Source: Hybos culiciformis (Eukaryota; Arthropoda; Insecta; Diptera; Hybotidae). From it: a DNA stretch of 64,000 nucleotides. The position numbers and the translations under genes are program-made. A model generated the notes under the pieces. It did no database searches. It saw only the letters and a program-made list of their open reading frames with translations, and was not told the origin of the DNA. The stretch spans positions 52,037,678 through 52,101,677 of the forward strand of contig OZ023274.1 in assembly GCA_964007475.1 (NCBI GenBank), read 5' to 3'. Of the stretch, positions 14,757-28,200 are shown piece by piece (within the stretch, counting starts at the first letter, position 1; each line of letters starts with the position of its first letter).

Positions 14757-17700
14757 ATAAAGTTAATCGAAAATTTGGAATTATATATAAAATGGAATTT
14801 TGTATCCATCTATATCAATTCCTTCTAAATTACATTAAAGAATCGAGAGACGAATGAAATGATTTGAGTTCATTATGTGGTTGTTCTTTTAATTTAATTT
14901 AAATATATGTCAATAGTATAAAAAAACACTTTGAAATTTTGTAAGAAAAGAGTACACAACACAAGAAATGGAAATGAAAATTATATTAAAAGGAAATATT
15001 TTAATTGAAATGTTAAATTATATATATAGAATTGAAAATTATGAATCGTGCTGAGAATATTATACATTTATTGTAATTTGTTATATTTTATATAATGTTA
15101 ACATTCAGAATTTTGATTAAGTGCGGGTAATTTTATATTTTCCTTATTTGTTTATTTTTATTATATTTTTTTTGGTAGGAAAAAAAAAACCAGTAGATAT
15201 ATAACGCTTTTCTATTTTCATGCAAAAATTTTTTTACCACCAACCATTAATGATGAATATCTCCCAAAAGGTATCAGTCTAGACTTCGATTAACAGTCAA
15301 AAAATAAAAAAAAAAAACAAAAAACAAAAAAGAAATATTTATCTTTTAAAATTTTTTTGTATATTTTTCAACGCAATGTATATGTGTTCAAAAGCAAAGA
15401 TGAATATTTTCTTCTTGTTTATTTATTATTGATTTTCAAGGTGAAAATAATCAATTTTAAATAATAAAAAACGATATACGTAACAATGTTATACTTACTA
15501 GCGAAATAATAGCTTTAAATTGCCCGTATATTCTTTTAGATTTAAATTAGTTCAAAATCAAATACAATTTACATAATTATTTATGAATTTATACCTCAGA
15601 ATCATTAAGAAAAATTAGAAAATGTAGGAAAAATAGTATAGAACCAATAGATTGAACCAATAGACTGAATTTTAAAATGAGAAATTTAAATATTTTGAAT
15701 TCTTTGTGAACTTAACATTTAAAAATTACGTAAGCAACTATTTCCAATCAATTTGTTGCAAATATTTCAAAAACCATATTAACAAAATATCATTGTTTGA
15801 ATAGAAGATTGACCAATTTTCATGTCATTCATAAAAAAAATAAAAAAAAAATATTTACTCGTTTTATGAGTTACGTGTGTACAAGTTTTATATAAAAATT
15901 TCTAAGTAGTTTTTTCGGTTGACTTTTGTTATATTTACCAAAAATAACAAATATTTAGTTAAAAAAAATGATTTATTTTTTTTTACATTTGGAAAAGTTT
16001 TACTTTCAAAATTAATTTCATTGAAAAATTCTCGAACTCAAGTACGTGTTTTACAATCTAATTTATTCTTATTACAATATCAAATATTTTTAAATTTACA
16101 AACAAAGTATAAATTTAGTAATTTTATTTAAAAGAAACGAGACTCAAGACGAACGAAAAAATTGAAGTATACCTATAAAAAAAAAATAATAAAAATTAAC
16201 ACTCATTATAAATTTTTCTGGAGCTTATTAGAATTTAGAAATAATCTAAAATTTTACCATATAATGTATTTAAGAAAATTCTAAATATAGAACATGCATA
16301 TCTACATTTATATATTTGTATTACCATGTGTGTTAGCTTTTGATGATTTTGGGGGTTTTAGAAAATAAACTTTGATGAGTGCGAAAAATAAAATAAAATT
16401 AATATAATAAAAACGGATGAGAAAATATTCATTTAGAATTTTTATCTACATTGCTTTAATGTTTTTCGTTTACATCAGCAATAAAATCAAGAAAACATAT
16501 ATGGTACATACTTTAATATATATGTGTATCTTAAAAATATTTGTTAATAAGTGTTCCAAACGTATATTAAGTTCAAGGAATTTTATTTTTTTATTCTTCT
16601 TTGATTTGACATGATTATTTCAAGGTATTTTTATTTTTATTCAATGGAATTTTTTGATGCGTAAATGTTTTTAACTTTTTTTTTTGCTGAGGGAAGCAAA
16701 ATATTATGTCCTTTTTAGTGGACTAGAAAAATATAATATAGAAAAGAAAAGGTATTTTGGGTGAATTGAGCAACCTTCTTTTAATCAAGTTAAATTTATA
16801 TATATTACATATTATAGAATGTATTAATGTCTATTAAACCCAACAACAATATACTTATGAATAATGAACATACATTATTTATATCAGTTTTTTGTTTTTT
16901 TCAACAAGGTTCTTTTTAAAATTGGAAAATTAATTTTATAGTAACATAAGTCACTCTACATTTTTCATCACATCACGAATATGTCTTACGATCTATCTAA
17001 CTTGTGAACAAAGGAAAATTAATTTATTTTAATAAGTATCTATATAGTTATTTTAAATGGAAAATTAATTTTATAATAATATAAGAGTCTATATCGCTGT
17101 CATCTATCACGAATATTTGTGTTTAATGATTTATATAAACTGGTAAGGTAAGTAAAAGAAGGGAAATTGTTTTTTTTAAATAAGTTTCTATTTTTTAACC
17201 GCAGAGAAGTAATAAACTTAATCTACATCTCCACAATATTTCTGTGGCCATACGTAACCTTTGGAGTGTAATGTGTAAACCTGCGGAATTATTGTGCTGT
17301 CTGTTTTTGATAAGATACGTCATTCTATTTTTTGTTGAATTTTATCACAAGGACTTAATTTATCAAATAATAATAATTAAAAATATTCATGTCATGTTTG
17401 TTGATGAAAATTTTCATTTTGATGAGTTCAACTCTTTAAAAATTAAAAATATTTTAAGTTATAAAATTTTTCGTTTTGATGAGTTAATTTATTCACGTCA
17501 TCGCCCCTTAAAAAATTACGACTGTAGGTATGAACTGTATGAGTGCAGTTTTTTTTAGTTGTCCAAAGAAACAAAAATTAATTTACCTAAATAATCGAGT
17601 TTTAACGACTATAGTTAGTCGAAATTTCAATTTTTTTTTGTTGTATATTTTGTTTTGTTTTATAAGAAATTCGTAATAAATTGAATAATCTTTTATAATT

Positions 17701-20700
17701 AGCTTATGATATGAGATAAAGTCTTTATAAAATTATCAGTAATGGCAAAAAAAAAAAATCCAACTTAGTTAAATTAAATTACACCGGAAGGTGTTAAATT
17801 GGTTCAAATTCAGTTTAAAAAAAATAAAAAGGATTTCCCAAAAGGATAACGAGATTAAGCAAAAATATTTTCCTCTTTTATACATAACACTCCTCAAATT
17901 AATCTTTTCTAGATTAACAAAATCAAAAAGATTAAATTTAACAATATCCCCTCAAGGTGTTTTTAGCTATTTTCCCATCTATTTTGTTTATAAATATATA
18001 TGTATATACGAACATTTAGAAATCTCTAAGGATATTAATCTATAATAGGACAAGCACGAAAGGAAAAAACTCCTTTATCAATGACTAAAAATTAAAAAAA
18101 AAAAAAATCCACATTTTCTATGATAAGGATAAATACTGTACGTGTTTATTTTTAAATTTAAATGTTTGTACATTTTTTTTTTTAAGATAGTAACAGCTTC
18201 AAAAAAGAAAGGAGAATATTAAAAAAGTATTAAGATTAATTCCCAGAAACGGATGAAATCAAATTCGTTCTACTACTCCATAGAATGTAGAAGGTATCAT
18301 GATTAAATTTTACTCTTCACTCTGTACTGATTGAAATGAAACCAACATTTTTTACGTATAGAAATTGTACTTTAACAAATTCATGTAAGCTTCAACAGAA
18401 TTCTATATCAGAGTACACAGACTTCAACAGTTTGCGGGATTGTCGTTATAAGACTAATAAGTTCGCATTTTAAGAATGTTTTGAAAATTTTAACTCAATA
18501 GAAAACAAATGGGTTTCATGTGAAATTTCGTTACTGATGGTAATATTTTGAGTTTTCAATTCTCATGAACCTACTATACAGAAATATTATTATGTTTTAT
18601 ATTAGTGCTTTTCTCTGATTTTAGCCCCAAAACAACCGTTACCATGATAACAAACACGGATGGATATTCCTCAATGCTTTTGAAGTAATGATAATAAATT
18701 AGGAGTAAAATATGTATATATTCTAAAGTGATATATATTATATATATTGTTCCTTTTTTTCTTTTTTTTTTTTTAAAACATGACTAATAGTATGTTTAGA
18801 GTTTTTTTTCCACAAAGAAAAAAATTTAACTTAAGGTGGTTTTCAGATTTTAATGGAATTTGGAACGTTAAGAGATTCAAACGTTTTGCAAAAAAAAACT
18901 AATTTACATAATATAATGTGAAGAAGTGGATTTTAAAATCAAATTATATATTCAATGAGATTAAATTCCAATTATAAAACAATAGAGTTATGGAGTTCAT
19001 CAAGTGTGGCATTTATTATTATTGACAAAAATCGAGAAAATTAAGTTCTTGTTTGTGTGGTCATTTTATAATTAGAAAGGAATCAGATTCTGTGAATTTT
19101 TTTGGCTTCTGTTAATTTCATTAAATTTGCCTGACTAAATGTCGTACCGAAGCCATTAAACATAATATGATATATAAAAAAAATTCGAAAAAGTCCAATA
19201 ATTTATCTTAAATAGTATTTCTTGTTATTAAAAAAAAAAAAATTAACAGACGGAAAGTTGAAATATATTTTTCGTATACAATGTTGCTGTTTTACATATA
19301 GGTATATATAATGTTAAATTTTAAGTACCCAATTTTTGTTTTTTTATTCCTTTTTATTATTGAAATTCATTTTGATGGTTATTTAAAAAAAAAAAAATTT
19401 TTTAAAGAATACAATAAAATTGTTTCCAATCGAAGAAGGATTAAGTAATGAGGGGAAATAAAAATCATCAGATGATATTGCACGTGGAAATATCGATTTT
19501 ACCCGAAAGGGATAAGTATATAAATGTTGTAAAATGTATAGTATGTGTACCTGTGTACATACATTTTGATAATGTACAAACTTTTGGTTTTCGTTTTTTT
19601 TTTTACATAATAATAATAATAAAAACGAAAAATTAAAATGAAAATGGTTTTATGTTTCTGAAATGTTCTTTAAATAAAATATGAGACAATAGATTGTGTC
19701 TTTTAAATTTTGCTTTAGGGTTTTTAAAGCTGTCTAAGTTGATTTTTGCTTTATGACAAAATTAATTTATAACATTTTGTTTTAAATAATTTACAAAAGA
19801 TTTGATGATGTATGAACTGTATACAATCTACGTTCTTATATCGCTTTTGTTGTTCTAACTTGGAACGAAAGTATTTCTGTAATCTGAAAATTGTTGAAGT
19901 TTAATAGCGGGTAGCTACTGCATTTATAGATATACTACAAAAAAACAAAAATTCGCCTTAAAGATTTCAATTTTATATTTCAGCATTTTTGTATGTCTGA
20001 AATTATATTAAAAATTAATTGTATGGAACATGGTGTACCTATATACAAAAATAAATATTATATTTATTTATTTATTTTTTGTAAAAATAACTTTTTTAAA
20101 CACTTTTTTAATTTAAAAAGACTTGAGGTAGTTTTATTTTTTGTTTTAAAATTAAGTCAGAAAAAATAAAATTTATGACATTTATACAAATTATTATATT
20201 TTATTTAAATGACATTTTTGGAATGTTAAAAAGGATTTAAAAAAAAATATTTTTTTTGTTTGTTTTGAATTTCATGATTAAAAAAAGATTCTTTCATTTT
20301 AGTGTTTAAAAAGTGTAAGTTAACTTTAAATTTTTTTTTGCAAATGATATAAGATATATATGAGATATTAAAATATAAGATATTAATTATTTTCTTTCCT
20401 TTTTTATTGAATCTTATTCTCAGAATCAAGAACTAAAAAAAAATTTAAATGTTGAAAGATTTAAAGGAAATTTTATATTTTTTTTGAAAATCTGAAATAA
20501 AATATTTGTATATGCCGCATAAAATATTAAAAAACAAAAGGAAGTTTTTGTGGATATTTAAACAAAAAAATAAAAAAAAAAAAAATGTTTCCAATTTTAT
20601 AATAAAAAAAAAATCAGAAAAAAGAAGATATTACCTCGGGGTAAAGGTAATGTTTGAAAAACAAATATAATTTATCTTGTTTCGCATAGAATTAAAATTT

Positions 20701-23700
20701 CTTTTGAAATAACTTTAAATAAAAAATAAAAAAAAACATTTTATTTCTCTTTCTTTTTTTTATATAAATATTATTTTAAAAAGGACGAATGATAGTAAGA
20801 ATTATATTTGACAATAGAAAAAGAAAATCAGAAAAAAAATATTATTTATAGAAATTTCATTTATATATACAATGTATATAGGTATTATATAATAAAATAA
20901 TTTTTATTATTTTTCTTTCTTATAGTTTTAAATTATATAAAAGACAACTCTGGCAAGAAAGAGAATAATAATATTATAAAAGCATAAAAAATAAATTTGC
21001 CTAATATACAAATTATACATATGAATATACATATGTATATGCATATTAAATGTCTCATGTGAAGTATGTACAAAATATTATTATGTAGAAAAAAAAAAGA
21101 AAAAAAAAAAAAGATAAAACATAAAAAGAAGAAAAAATTACACTTATACATAAAATTTAAACGGTTGAAATTACATATTTTAAAAGTTTCTATACTTGAG
21201 ATGGAAATGAAACATTACTATAATAATACCTGAGTGCGAGGTAATAAGTTTGAATGTTAAAAAGAATACAATGAAGAAGATTGATTTTTATCTTTAAAAT
21301 TTCAATAACAGATGACCCTGCTTTTATAGATCTGTGTGACTTTATGATGTTTAATTAAATATTCCTAATTGCAGAAATCAATTTTATTATTTTGTCAAGC
21401 CACAAAACAGTACTTAAAACTATGGTTTCCTAAAAATCTTGCGGTACCGTAGTCAATTGAACGTCAATAAACAAATAAGATTTATGTCGGTTTCTTAGAA
21501 ACGCGTTGGTGATCAACTTAACGCAATCATTTGATTGCGGCCGTAAATGACGGTGATAATTTTCAAACAGAAAATATTAAAGTTCATTAATTCAATCTAT
21601 GTATGTAAATAGAAACGTAAATATATGTTTGTTCAAAATTTAAGATCTCCGAAAGTTCTTCACCGATTACTAATTCTGACACAACGTACTATTTGAATAC
21701 AGATGTGTTTCTACATAACATATAATGTTTTTTTGAGAATTTCCCAACCGAGCCGCAGTCTAGCGGCTACAGCTGTAGTATGAAATATCTTTTATATTCA
21801 CTATCTTTTTATGTTTACATTTATCTTGATTATACCATTTTTACGGCCCTTATTTCTTAGAATAGTTCTCTAGAAATGTATTCAAAAATTTTCTATTATA
21901 ATTTTTTTTGGTACATACCTACCCAGTTTAAGTATAGTATAATATGTCAATTTAAAAAAGAAAAAAATTATTTTTTTGGTTAAAAACTGGTTTCACTTTA
22001 TCTTTAGGACAATAATAATTCCTCAAAAACTTTTGTTAAACGGATAATTGAATCATTTAATTTTTTTTTTTTTTTGTAATAAGACAAAAAAAAAACCTAA
22101 CCAAGAAAATTCTTTTCAGCTTTTACGAAAAATTTTCTCGTTAATTTAATATTTTTTTTTTTCTTTCTTCCACTTCAAATGTACATGTTTTGAGAGCAAC
22201 AAAATAAAAAAACATTTTGGTTGTTTTATTTGTCGGACAAGATGAATAAAAGAAGCAAAAAAATAAAAATAAAACAAAAATTAAAATACTTTTGTTAATT
22301 TTTCAAAATTCATATTGTTGTTTTATTTTATTTTATTTAATTTTTTTTGTTCCTTCAAAAAAAAAAAAAAAAAAATGAAAATAAGAAAATAAGAAAACAC
22401 AAAGTTTCCTTCTTAAAAATTTAAATGAAAAATTCAAGGGAAAAAAAATTGTTTTCTTTTTATCATGTTTAACTGAAGTAATAAAAAAAAAAAATTCTGA
22501 AAAAAAAAAATACCAAGAAGAATATGATAAAGATATGAACATTCTTATTTTATTTGAGCTTTTTAGTACCATAGTATAGTATAGGAAAAAAAAAAAAGTT
22601 TCTTTCACTTTTTTTTTTTTTTTTACTGGGAAGAAAACGTAGATATTATTTATTTTGGATGAAGAAAATTATTATTCATTATTTTTGTTTTTTTATTTTT
22701 TTATAGTATTAAAACTTGAGTTGTAAAACATTCCAAGGGAATGTGATAATAATGAGGTTTTTAACCCTCAGGGTTACAATAATTTTTGTTTGCATAAAAA
22801 AATGTTATTTCTTTTTTTTTTTTGGATAGTTGATATATTTAGGTAGCTATATGTGAAAAATATTTCCATATATAGGATTATAATAATAATTTTATCGCAG
22901 TGAATTAGTGGAGAAAAAAAAAAAACCTTTTTCTGACCTAAAAATTGAAGAAAATAAATAAACTACTATATATGTACAAGAAAGCCTCAAACTTAAGATA
23001 TCAATTTTTAATTTAGAAAAATTATAGCTTTTTTGAAGTCTATATAAAGAAATATTTCAAAAAAGTCATTTATTTTGATTGCTTAACTATAGTACTTGTT
23101 TCAGAAGTGGTGTTCTTTAATACTATGTAATATTATAGAAATAAAAGCTCTAAACCTGAACGATGTTAACCGAATATTATCTTAAACAACTAACAATTAA
23201 AATTTATTGTAATTACTTATCAAAGTCACCAGAATGTGGTAAGGAAGGGAAAGATACATTTTCTGACAATAGCCAGTTTAGTTTGCGTAATGCAAATCTT
23301 AATAAGATCTGGACCTTCAATTCCAGTGATGAGAAAATCGAAATGGATACATAACTAAAATTGGTCGTACAGAGGTAGTATAAAGTGATTTTTGAACATA
23401 AGAATCATTTCAATCTTGTGACTGCGGCTTAACAAATCCCAACATCTTGTAGACTTTGTTGATAATATACACTTACATAAAATATAGTTGATAAAATTTA
23501 ATTTGATGTCTAGAACAACTTAAAGATCAGTTTTTTCCGAAGATACTATTTATCTAAAACATCATTATATAAATTATATATATATTAAAACTAAATATAG
23601 TGAAATTCTATATTTTTTCCTTTAGAAACTCATTTTTTTTTAAATTTTTCTGGATTTAAACTCCAATTATTATTTTAAGACACCAAACACAGAATCAGAA

Positions 23701-24411
23701 AAAATCTTTCGTATTATCAACTAAAAGATTTCAAACATTTATTTATAATTTAAAACAAATTATTTAAACTGTCTAATAATTGATTTTTGATATTGTCTTA
23801 AAGTTTTCAAATAAGATTTTTTAAAGAAATGGTCATCACTTAGCAGTAGTAGAAAATGAAATCTGACATTTGAATTTTTGTATTATTTTTTTCTTTCTAA
23901 AAGGACAAGCAAATCTAATTTGAATATTTATAAAAAAGAGAGAAAAAAAAAGAAGAAAAATACTATATATATAAAAATAAACAAAACAAGAGAAAAATTT
24001 TATTTTTTTTATGCGATTTAAAACATTGTCCTTGTTTTCAAAAAAAAATATTTATATAAATGTATTTTCTGTCATTTAACAAATTTAGGGTGCTCTTACA
24101 ATAATTTAAGTTTTAAAAGCTCAATAATTATAGAGTTTCAACGTATATAAATGAACAAACAAAAATATTAAAATACGTTTATTATTATTTAAGATTGTAG
24201 CGATGGAAAATAAATTAATTTATTTGATTTAAATTGAAAAAAACTATTACTTTTTTAATTTATAATTTGAAGGATTGCGAACATAGTGTTTTTACTCGTA
24301 AATCATTTGAAAGAAAGTTCATACTTGAATCTATTGCTTATTATATATTTTCTTTTGATCATTATTAAATTAAAATTTGAAATAAGTACATAATATTAGC
24401 GCATAACTTAC
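14757..24411. other. Non-coding host DNA left of the last exon found
   Basis: AT-rich sequence with homopolymer runs. It probably includes intron and unrecognised 3' exon(s) of the minus-strand CRIM1-like gene, because the exon ending at 24412 finishes with a good splice donor rather than a stop. I could not identify the continuing exon. The stretch around 21480-21780 is less AT-rich and reads like decayed dispersed repeat. Open frames such as 17244-17558 and 22333-22608 have no support. Confidence 0.5.
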
Positions 24412-24545
24412 CTTTTCCTTCTCCCTTTTAAAGATCTCCGCTTTCTCCTCAGTTTTCGATATGAAAAGCTTCGAGGCGATGTAGTATAATCTTCATCAAA
24501 TTCCATTTCAATTTTAATTAAATTTTGTAAATTTAATTGGCAATC
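24412..24545 (-). CDS. CRIM1/Crimpy-like protein, exon 4 (last exon found)
   Basis: Minus-strand internal exon between acceptor TTTTTTTAG (just above 24545) and donor GTAAGT (starting at 24411). It enters in phase 0, as required by the preceding exon, stays open for 44 codons and leaves in phase 2. It adds one cysteine near its start (DCQLNLQ), an acidic stretch (EMEFDEDY) and then a strongly basic tail (YRKLRRKRRSLKGRRKR). The basic run could be a proprotein-convertase site, heparin-binding stretch or juxtamembrane segment; this is inference. The protein continues in an exon to the left that I could not find, so the C-terminus, including any membrane segment, is unknown. Confidence 0.72.
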
Positions 24546-24631
24546 CTAAAAAAAAAACATAAGAATTAAAATGGACAAATAATTTTTTTTTGTTAGAAGT
24601 AAAAAAAATAATAAAAATTGCAATATCTTAC
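24546..24631 (-). other. Short intron (86 bp) of the CRIM1-like gene
   Basis: GT-AG intron read on the minus strand: donor GTAAGAT at 24631 downward, acceptor TTTTTTTTAG ending at 24546. It is poly-T rich before the acceptor. Its phase 0 on both sides joins exons 3 and 4 without a stop. Confidence 0.75.
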
Positions 24632-24816
24632 TTCTAATGTCTTAAAATGCCACCTCGTCTCCGTGACAGACGGTACTAATGTTTGACGATCTTTTTTACA
24701 AATTTTTAATGATGGCCAGCACTGACATTTTTTATTTGTTATTTCACATCCTGGTTCTAATAATATTGTCTGATCATTTGTACAATTAAGATATGTCGAT
24801 GTTAAAAATGGAAGCT
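24632..24816 (-). CDS. CRIM1/Crimpy-like protein, exon 3 (second Cys module)
   Basis: Minus-strand exon with acceptor TTTATCTTTGCAG and donor GTAAGAT. The first two bases complete the Glu codon begun in exon 2, and 61 whole codons follow, all open. Five cysteines are spaced as C-x(14)-C-x(6)-C-x-C-x(6)-C, within a segment reading GCEITNKKCQCWPSLKIC. This resembles the short cysteine module that follows the IGFBP domain in vertebrate CRIM1 (G-C-x-I-x-N-x-K-C-x-C pattern, from general knowledge of the family). No von Willebrand C repeat is seen. The fit in phase and in cysteine pattern is strong evidence that this exon belongs with the IGFBP exons 10 kb away. Confidence 0.8.
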
Positions 24817-24959
24817 CTGCAAAGATAAAAAAAAAAGTTTTAAATTTAAATTAAATTAAAAATACCAAGAATTGTAGTGAGAATTTAATACGCGTAATGT
24901 TCATATTTTTTATAAAACTAAGTGATGGCAGTTGAATTAATTAAAATATCTTTTTTTTT

Positions 24960-25290
24960 TACGTTTATGTGTTTTTAGCCCTAAATTGGCCGATTTCGAT
25001 AGTTTATATGCCAAAATATGAGTAATATTTTTCACTTTCAGTCAAGCTAAAAATTCAGATTCTTTCATTACGGGCTTGGGAATTAGAAACTCCAACAAAT
25101 CAAGGATCTTAATAATTTGCATATTAAATTTATAGAAATTTGCAATTTTTATTAAATTTAAATAGATTTCGAGAAATAGGTATGTGGTGAGTAGTTGTCG
25201 ATATACTCATTGTCCGTAAATTTTATGTCAGTCGGCCCAAAAATCTTTGACAGGCAGACAGAGAACCAGAAATATTTTTTTTTTACATAT
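24960..25290. repeat. Probable dispersed repeat in intron 2
   Basis: This stretch is less AT-rich than its surroundings and ends in CTTTGACAGGCAGACAGAG. Read on the minus strand this gives the TCTGTCTGCC-type block often found at the edge of old insect transposon fragments. No coding frame or terminal inverted repeat is visible. A related CCGTCTGCCCGTCTGC stretch lies near 45510. Assignment to a family is not possible by eye. Confidence 0.35.
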
Positions 25291-28200
25291 ACAGAATAAA
25301 AGATTTACCTGTCAGATTTACAAAAGAAAAAAGTTCCATCTTGATTTAGAATTCAACAATAACTAAAAATATATATGTGTTAACTTTGAAAAAAGTTTGC
25401 TTGAGAATATTGAAAGTTTTTTTTGTTTTTATTTTAGTTAAGAAAACCTATATCAACCAAATTTATGGCCCATAGTGATTTTAACTAAATTTTATTTTTC
25501 GGTATCTTTAAAACTGAGGTCCTTTAAATATATAACATTATTTTAAGTTCTATAAAATAAAAGAAATAATTTATAAATAAGTGTACGAATAACTTTAAGT
25601 TTTTAAAATATGCTTATTTAAAAACAATAACATCAAGAGAAATCTTTTTTTTTTTTTGTCAGAAATAAAATAAAAAAAAAATTATTTTTCTTCTTTCAAA
25701 TATTTGCTTTGGGAATTTAAAACGATAAAAAACGGGAAGTCCTTGTAAAAAGGAAAAAAAAAAAAAGAAAATTTTTTGAGAAGAAACAAAAATAAGTTAG
25801 TGGGACATTAAAAAAAAATTCTTGTTGTTTAACATTTTTATTTTTATTTTTTATTTTGTATTTTTTTTTTTAAATCGAAAAAGCCCTACAAAAAAAAAAA
25901 AGAATTTTGCAAATTAAACACAGAACGACAGGATGCACATTTTTCTGTTTATAGCAGGAAAAATAAGAGAGAGGATGAAAAAAATTACCCGCAGGACTGC
26001 AGATTATTTTTTTTTATTTTTTATTTTTTTCACTACTATAGCAAATTAAAATTGACATAAGTATATGGGAACATTGGTTCAGAAAATATTTATATTTATA
26101 TTTATTTCAAATAAACAATGTGTAAATTAATCTAAATTTATTAAAAGACTGGACAAATTTTTAATTCTAATGATGAAATATGTATATTATATAGATTTTG
26201 TTAAAAGTCCACAAGTTACAATATCTTTCGGTATGGCCGAAGTTCAAGTGCTTTGAGAGAAAAATTATAATTTAACATTTTGGGATGATTTTTATCGAGA
26301 TGCAATTATAGTTATCTACAGTGCGAAACGACTTTCGGCAGTGGATTTATGATAATTTGGTGCTTTGATTAAAAAATTACATAAAAATTAAAAATATAGA
26401 CATAATGTTCAAGCAAAATTAAATCAAAGAATTATTATCAACCTAAAGTAGAAGAAAGCTATATGATCACTGTTAATATCAAGTTGCACATTTTAAATTT
26501 CACATTCAATTTTATGTCCTGAATTTATATATTTCTTTTAAACATATGTACTTATATATTATACATTTTCAATCTTTATATGTTCGTCAAAAAGGCACAT
26601 CATTTAATATTATTCTTTATACCAGGAAGGGGTTATCCCAAAGGTATTTTTGTCTTCAGTTCGTATTAAATTATTTTCTTTATCTGTGTATACATATAGA
26701 AAAAGGATAATATTTTCGAAATTATCCATTTAAAATTAATACAACGTGACAAAAACTTTCTACATTATTTGTATGATATTCTATTCTAAGAGAAATAAAG
26801 TTAACCATAGTTGGAAGAAACTAGAGTCTTTGAACAAAAAAAAAACATAAACGGAAAAACTATAAAATACATATAACATAAAATTTTTTATTTAATAAAG
26901 TTTCAGATGCAGGATTCAAAAAAATAAAATAAAATTATGATTATTGATAATTTTTCGATAATTGATTTGATTTTGGAAATATTCGAAGTTCTGAAAGATG
27001 ATTCCTTCAGTCTTCTCTATACCATTAATTTGTATTAATTAAATAATTATATAATATGAATTTTATTCTACACTTTGCTGTCTAAATTAATAATTTTCAA
27101 AGATTTTGAAATCGTAAATATTTATTTTAGCTTTTTCATATTTGGGAGAGGATCATTTTTATTTATTTTTTTTTTGGATATTTGATACATCATATGTACT
27201 TAGAAAAAAATTTAAATGTCCTTATATATTCCCACACATTATTATTATTATTATTATTTTTTTTATACACACATAAATATATATTTTTTTCCACAAAAAA
27301 AAAGGGTTCAAATTAAACTTTTAAAATGATATTATCACCTCAATTGAAAAAATTCTTTATTCAAAAAGAATATTATTTTCATTGTATTTTTGAAACCAAC
27401 AAAGATATCTAAAATTAAACAAAAAAAAAAAAAATATAGATATATTTTTGCAATTGTACATTAATGAACTTGGTTTGGAAGCTTAATATTAAAAATATAA
27501 TGAATCAGGACGACCAGGACTTTAATTTGAAAAATATACAAGAGAAAATTTGGAAAATATGGAAATATATATAATTTTTTTGTTTTCACTACTGATGAAA
27601 AAATTCAACCCTGTCTTTCGCATTAACTTAAAATATGTACAATCAAACTATTATACTTTAAAATTTTGATTTACTGTTCTATGCTTAAGTGGTAAATTTC
27701 ATGCCTAAATGGCATTAACTTAAAGTTAAGTTACAAGAAACTAAAATACATCAGTTTTTTTTTTTATTTTTTAATTTTGAAAAAAATAAAATAAATGGAA
27801 ATGAAAAAAAAAAACATAATACATAGAACAACCACTAATATGTTTTTTTTTACTCAAGAAATAAAAATATAAAAACAAGAAAAGAAAAAAAAAATATGTT
27901 AATGGTAATTTTAATATTTTCAACGAGAAAAAAAAAAATTGTATAAGTATTTTATTGCAGGAAATTACAACTTCAGTTTCCATTCATAATATTCCGTTTC
28001 TCATTTACACCTACATAAATATTCTTAAAAGCATATTTGATGAAAATTAATATACTAGTTTTATAACTACCTCAGCTAACACTTACATGAGTGGGTAGCA
28101 TACCCACTAATACTGTTCACGTATTTTGTGTACTTTCCTGACAATTTTGGAATGTTACTATACAATTAAAAGAATCAAAAAAATCACAATGATCTAACAT

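Noticed and set aside
17244..17558. 104-aa plus-strand ORF
   Set aside because: AT-biased, with no domain, no splice partners and no promoter; random open frame.
22333..22608. 91-aa minus-strand ORF with hydrophobic runs resembling membrane segments
   Set aside because: The hydrophobic Phe runs come from homopolymers; no conserved features.
23163..23354. 63-aa plus-strand ORF with balanced composition
   Set aside because: Considered as a small gene or antisense exon, but it has no homology, signal or splice signals that I can support.
28085..28150. Possible 51-bp cassette exon on the minus strand (TGTCAG acceptor, GTAAGT donor), phase 1 on both sides, between exons 2 and 3
   Set aside because: The acceptor is weak, the peptide has no cysteine or family resemblance, and the stretch contains a small palindrome (AGTGGGTA/TACCCACT) that explains its look. 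It needs transcript evidence.
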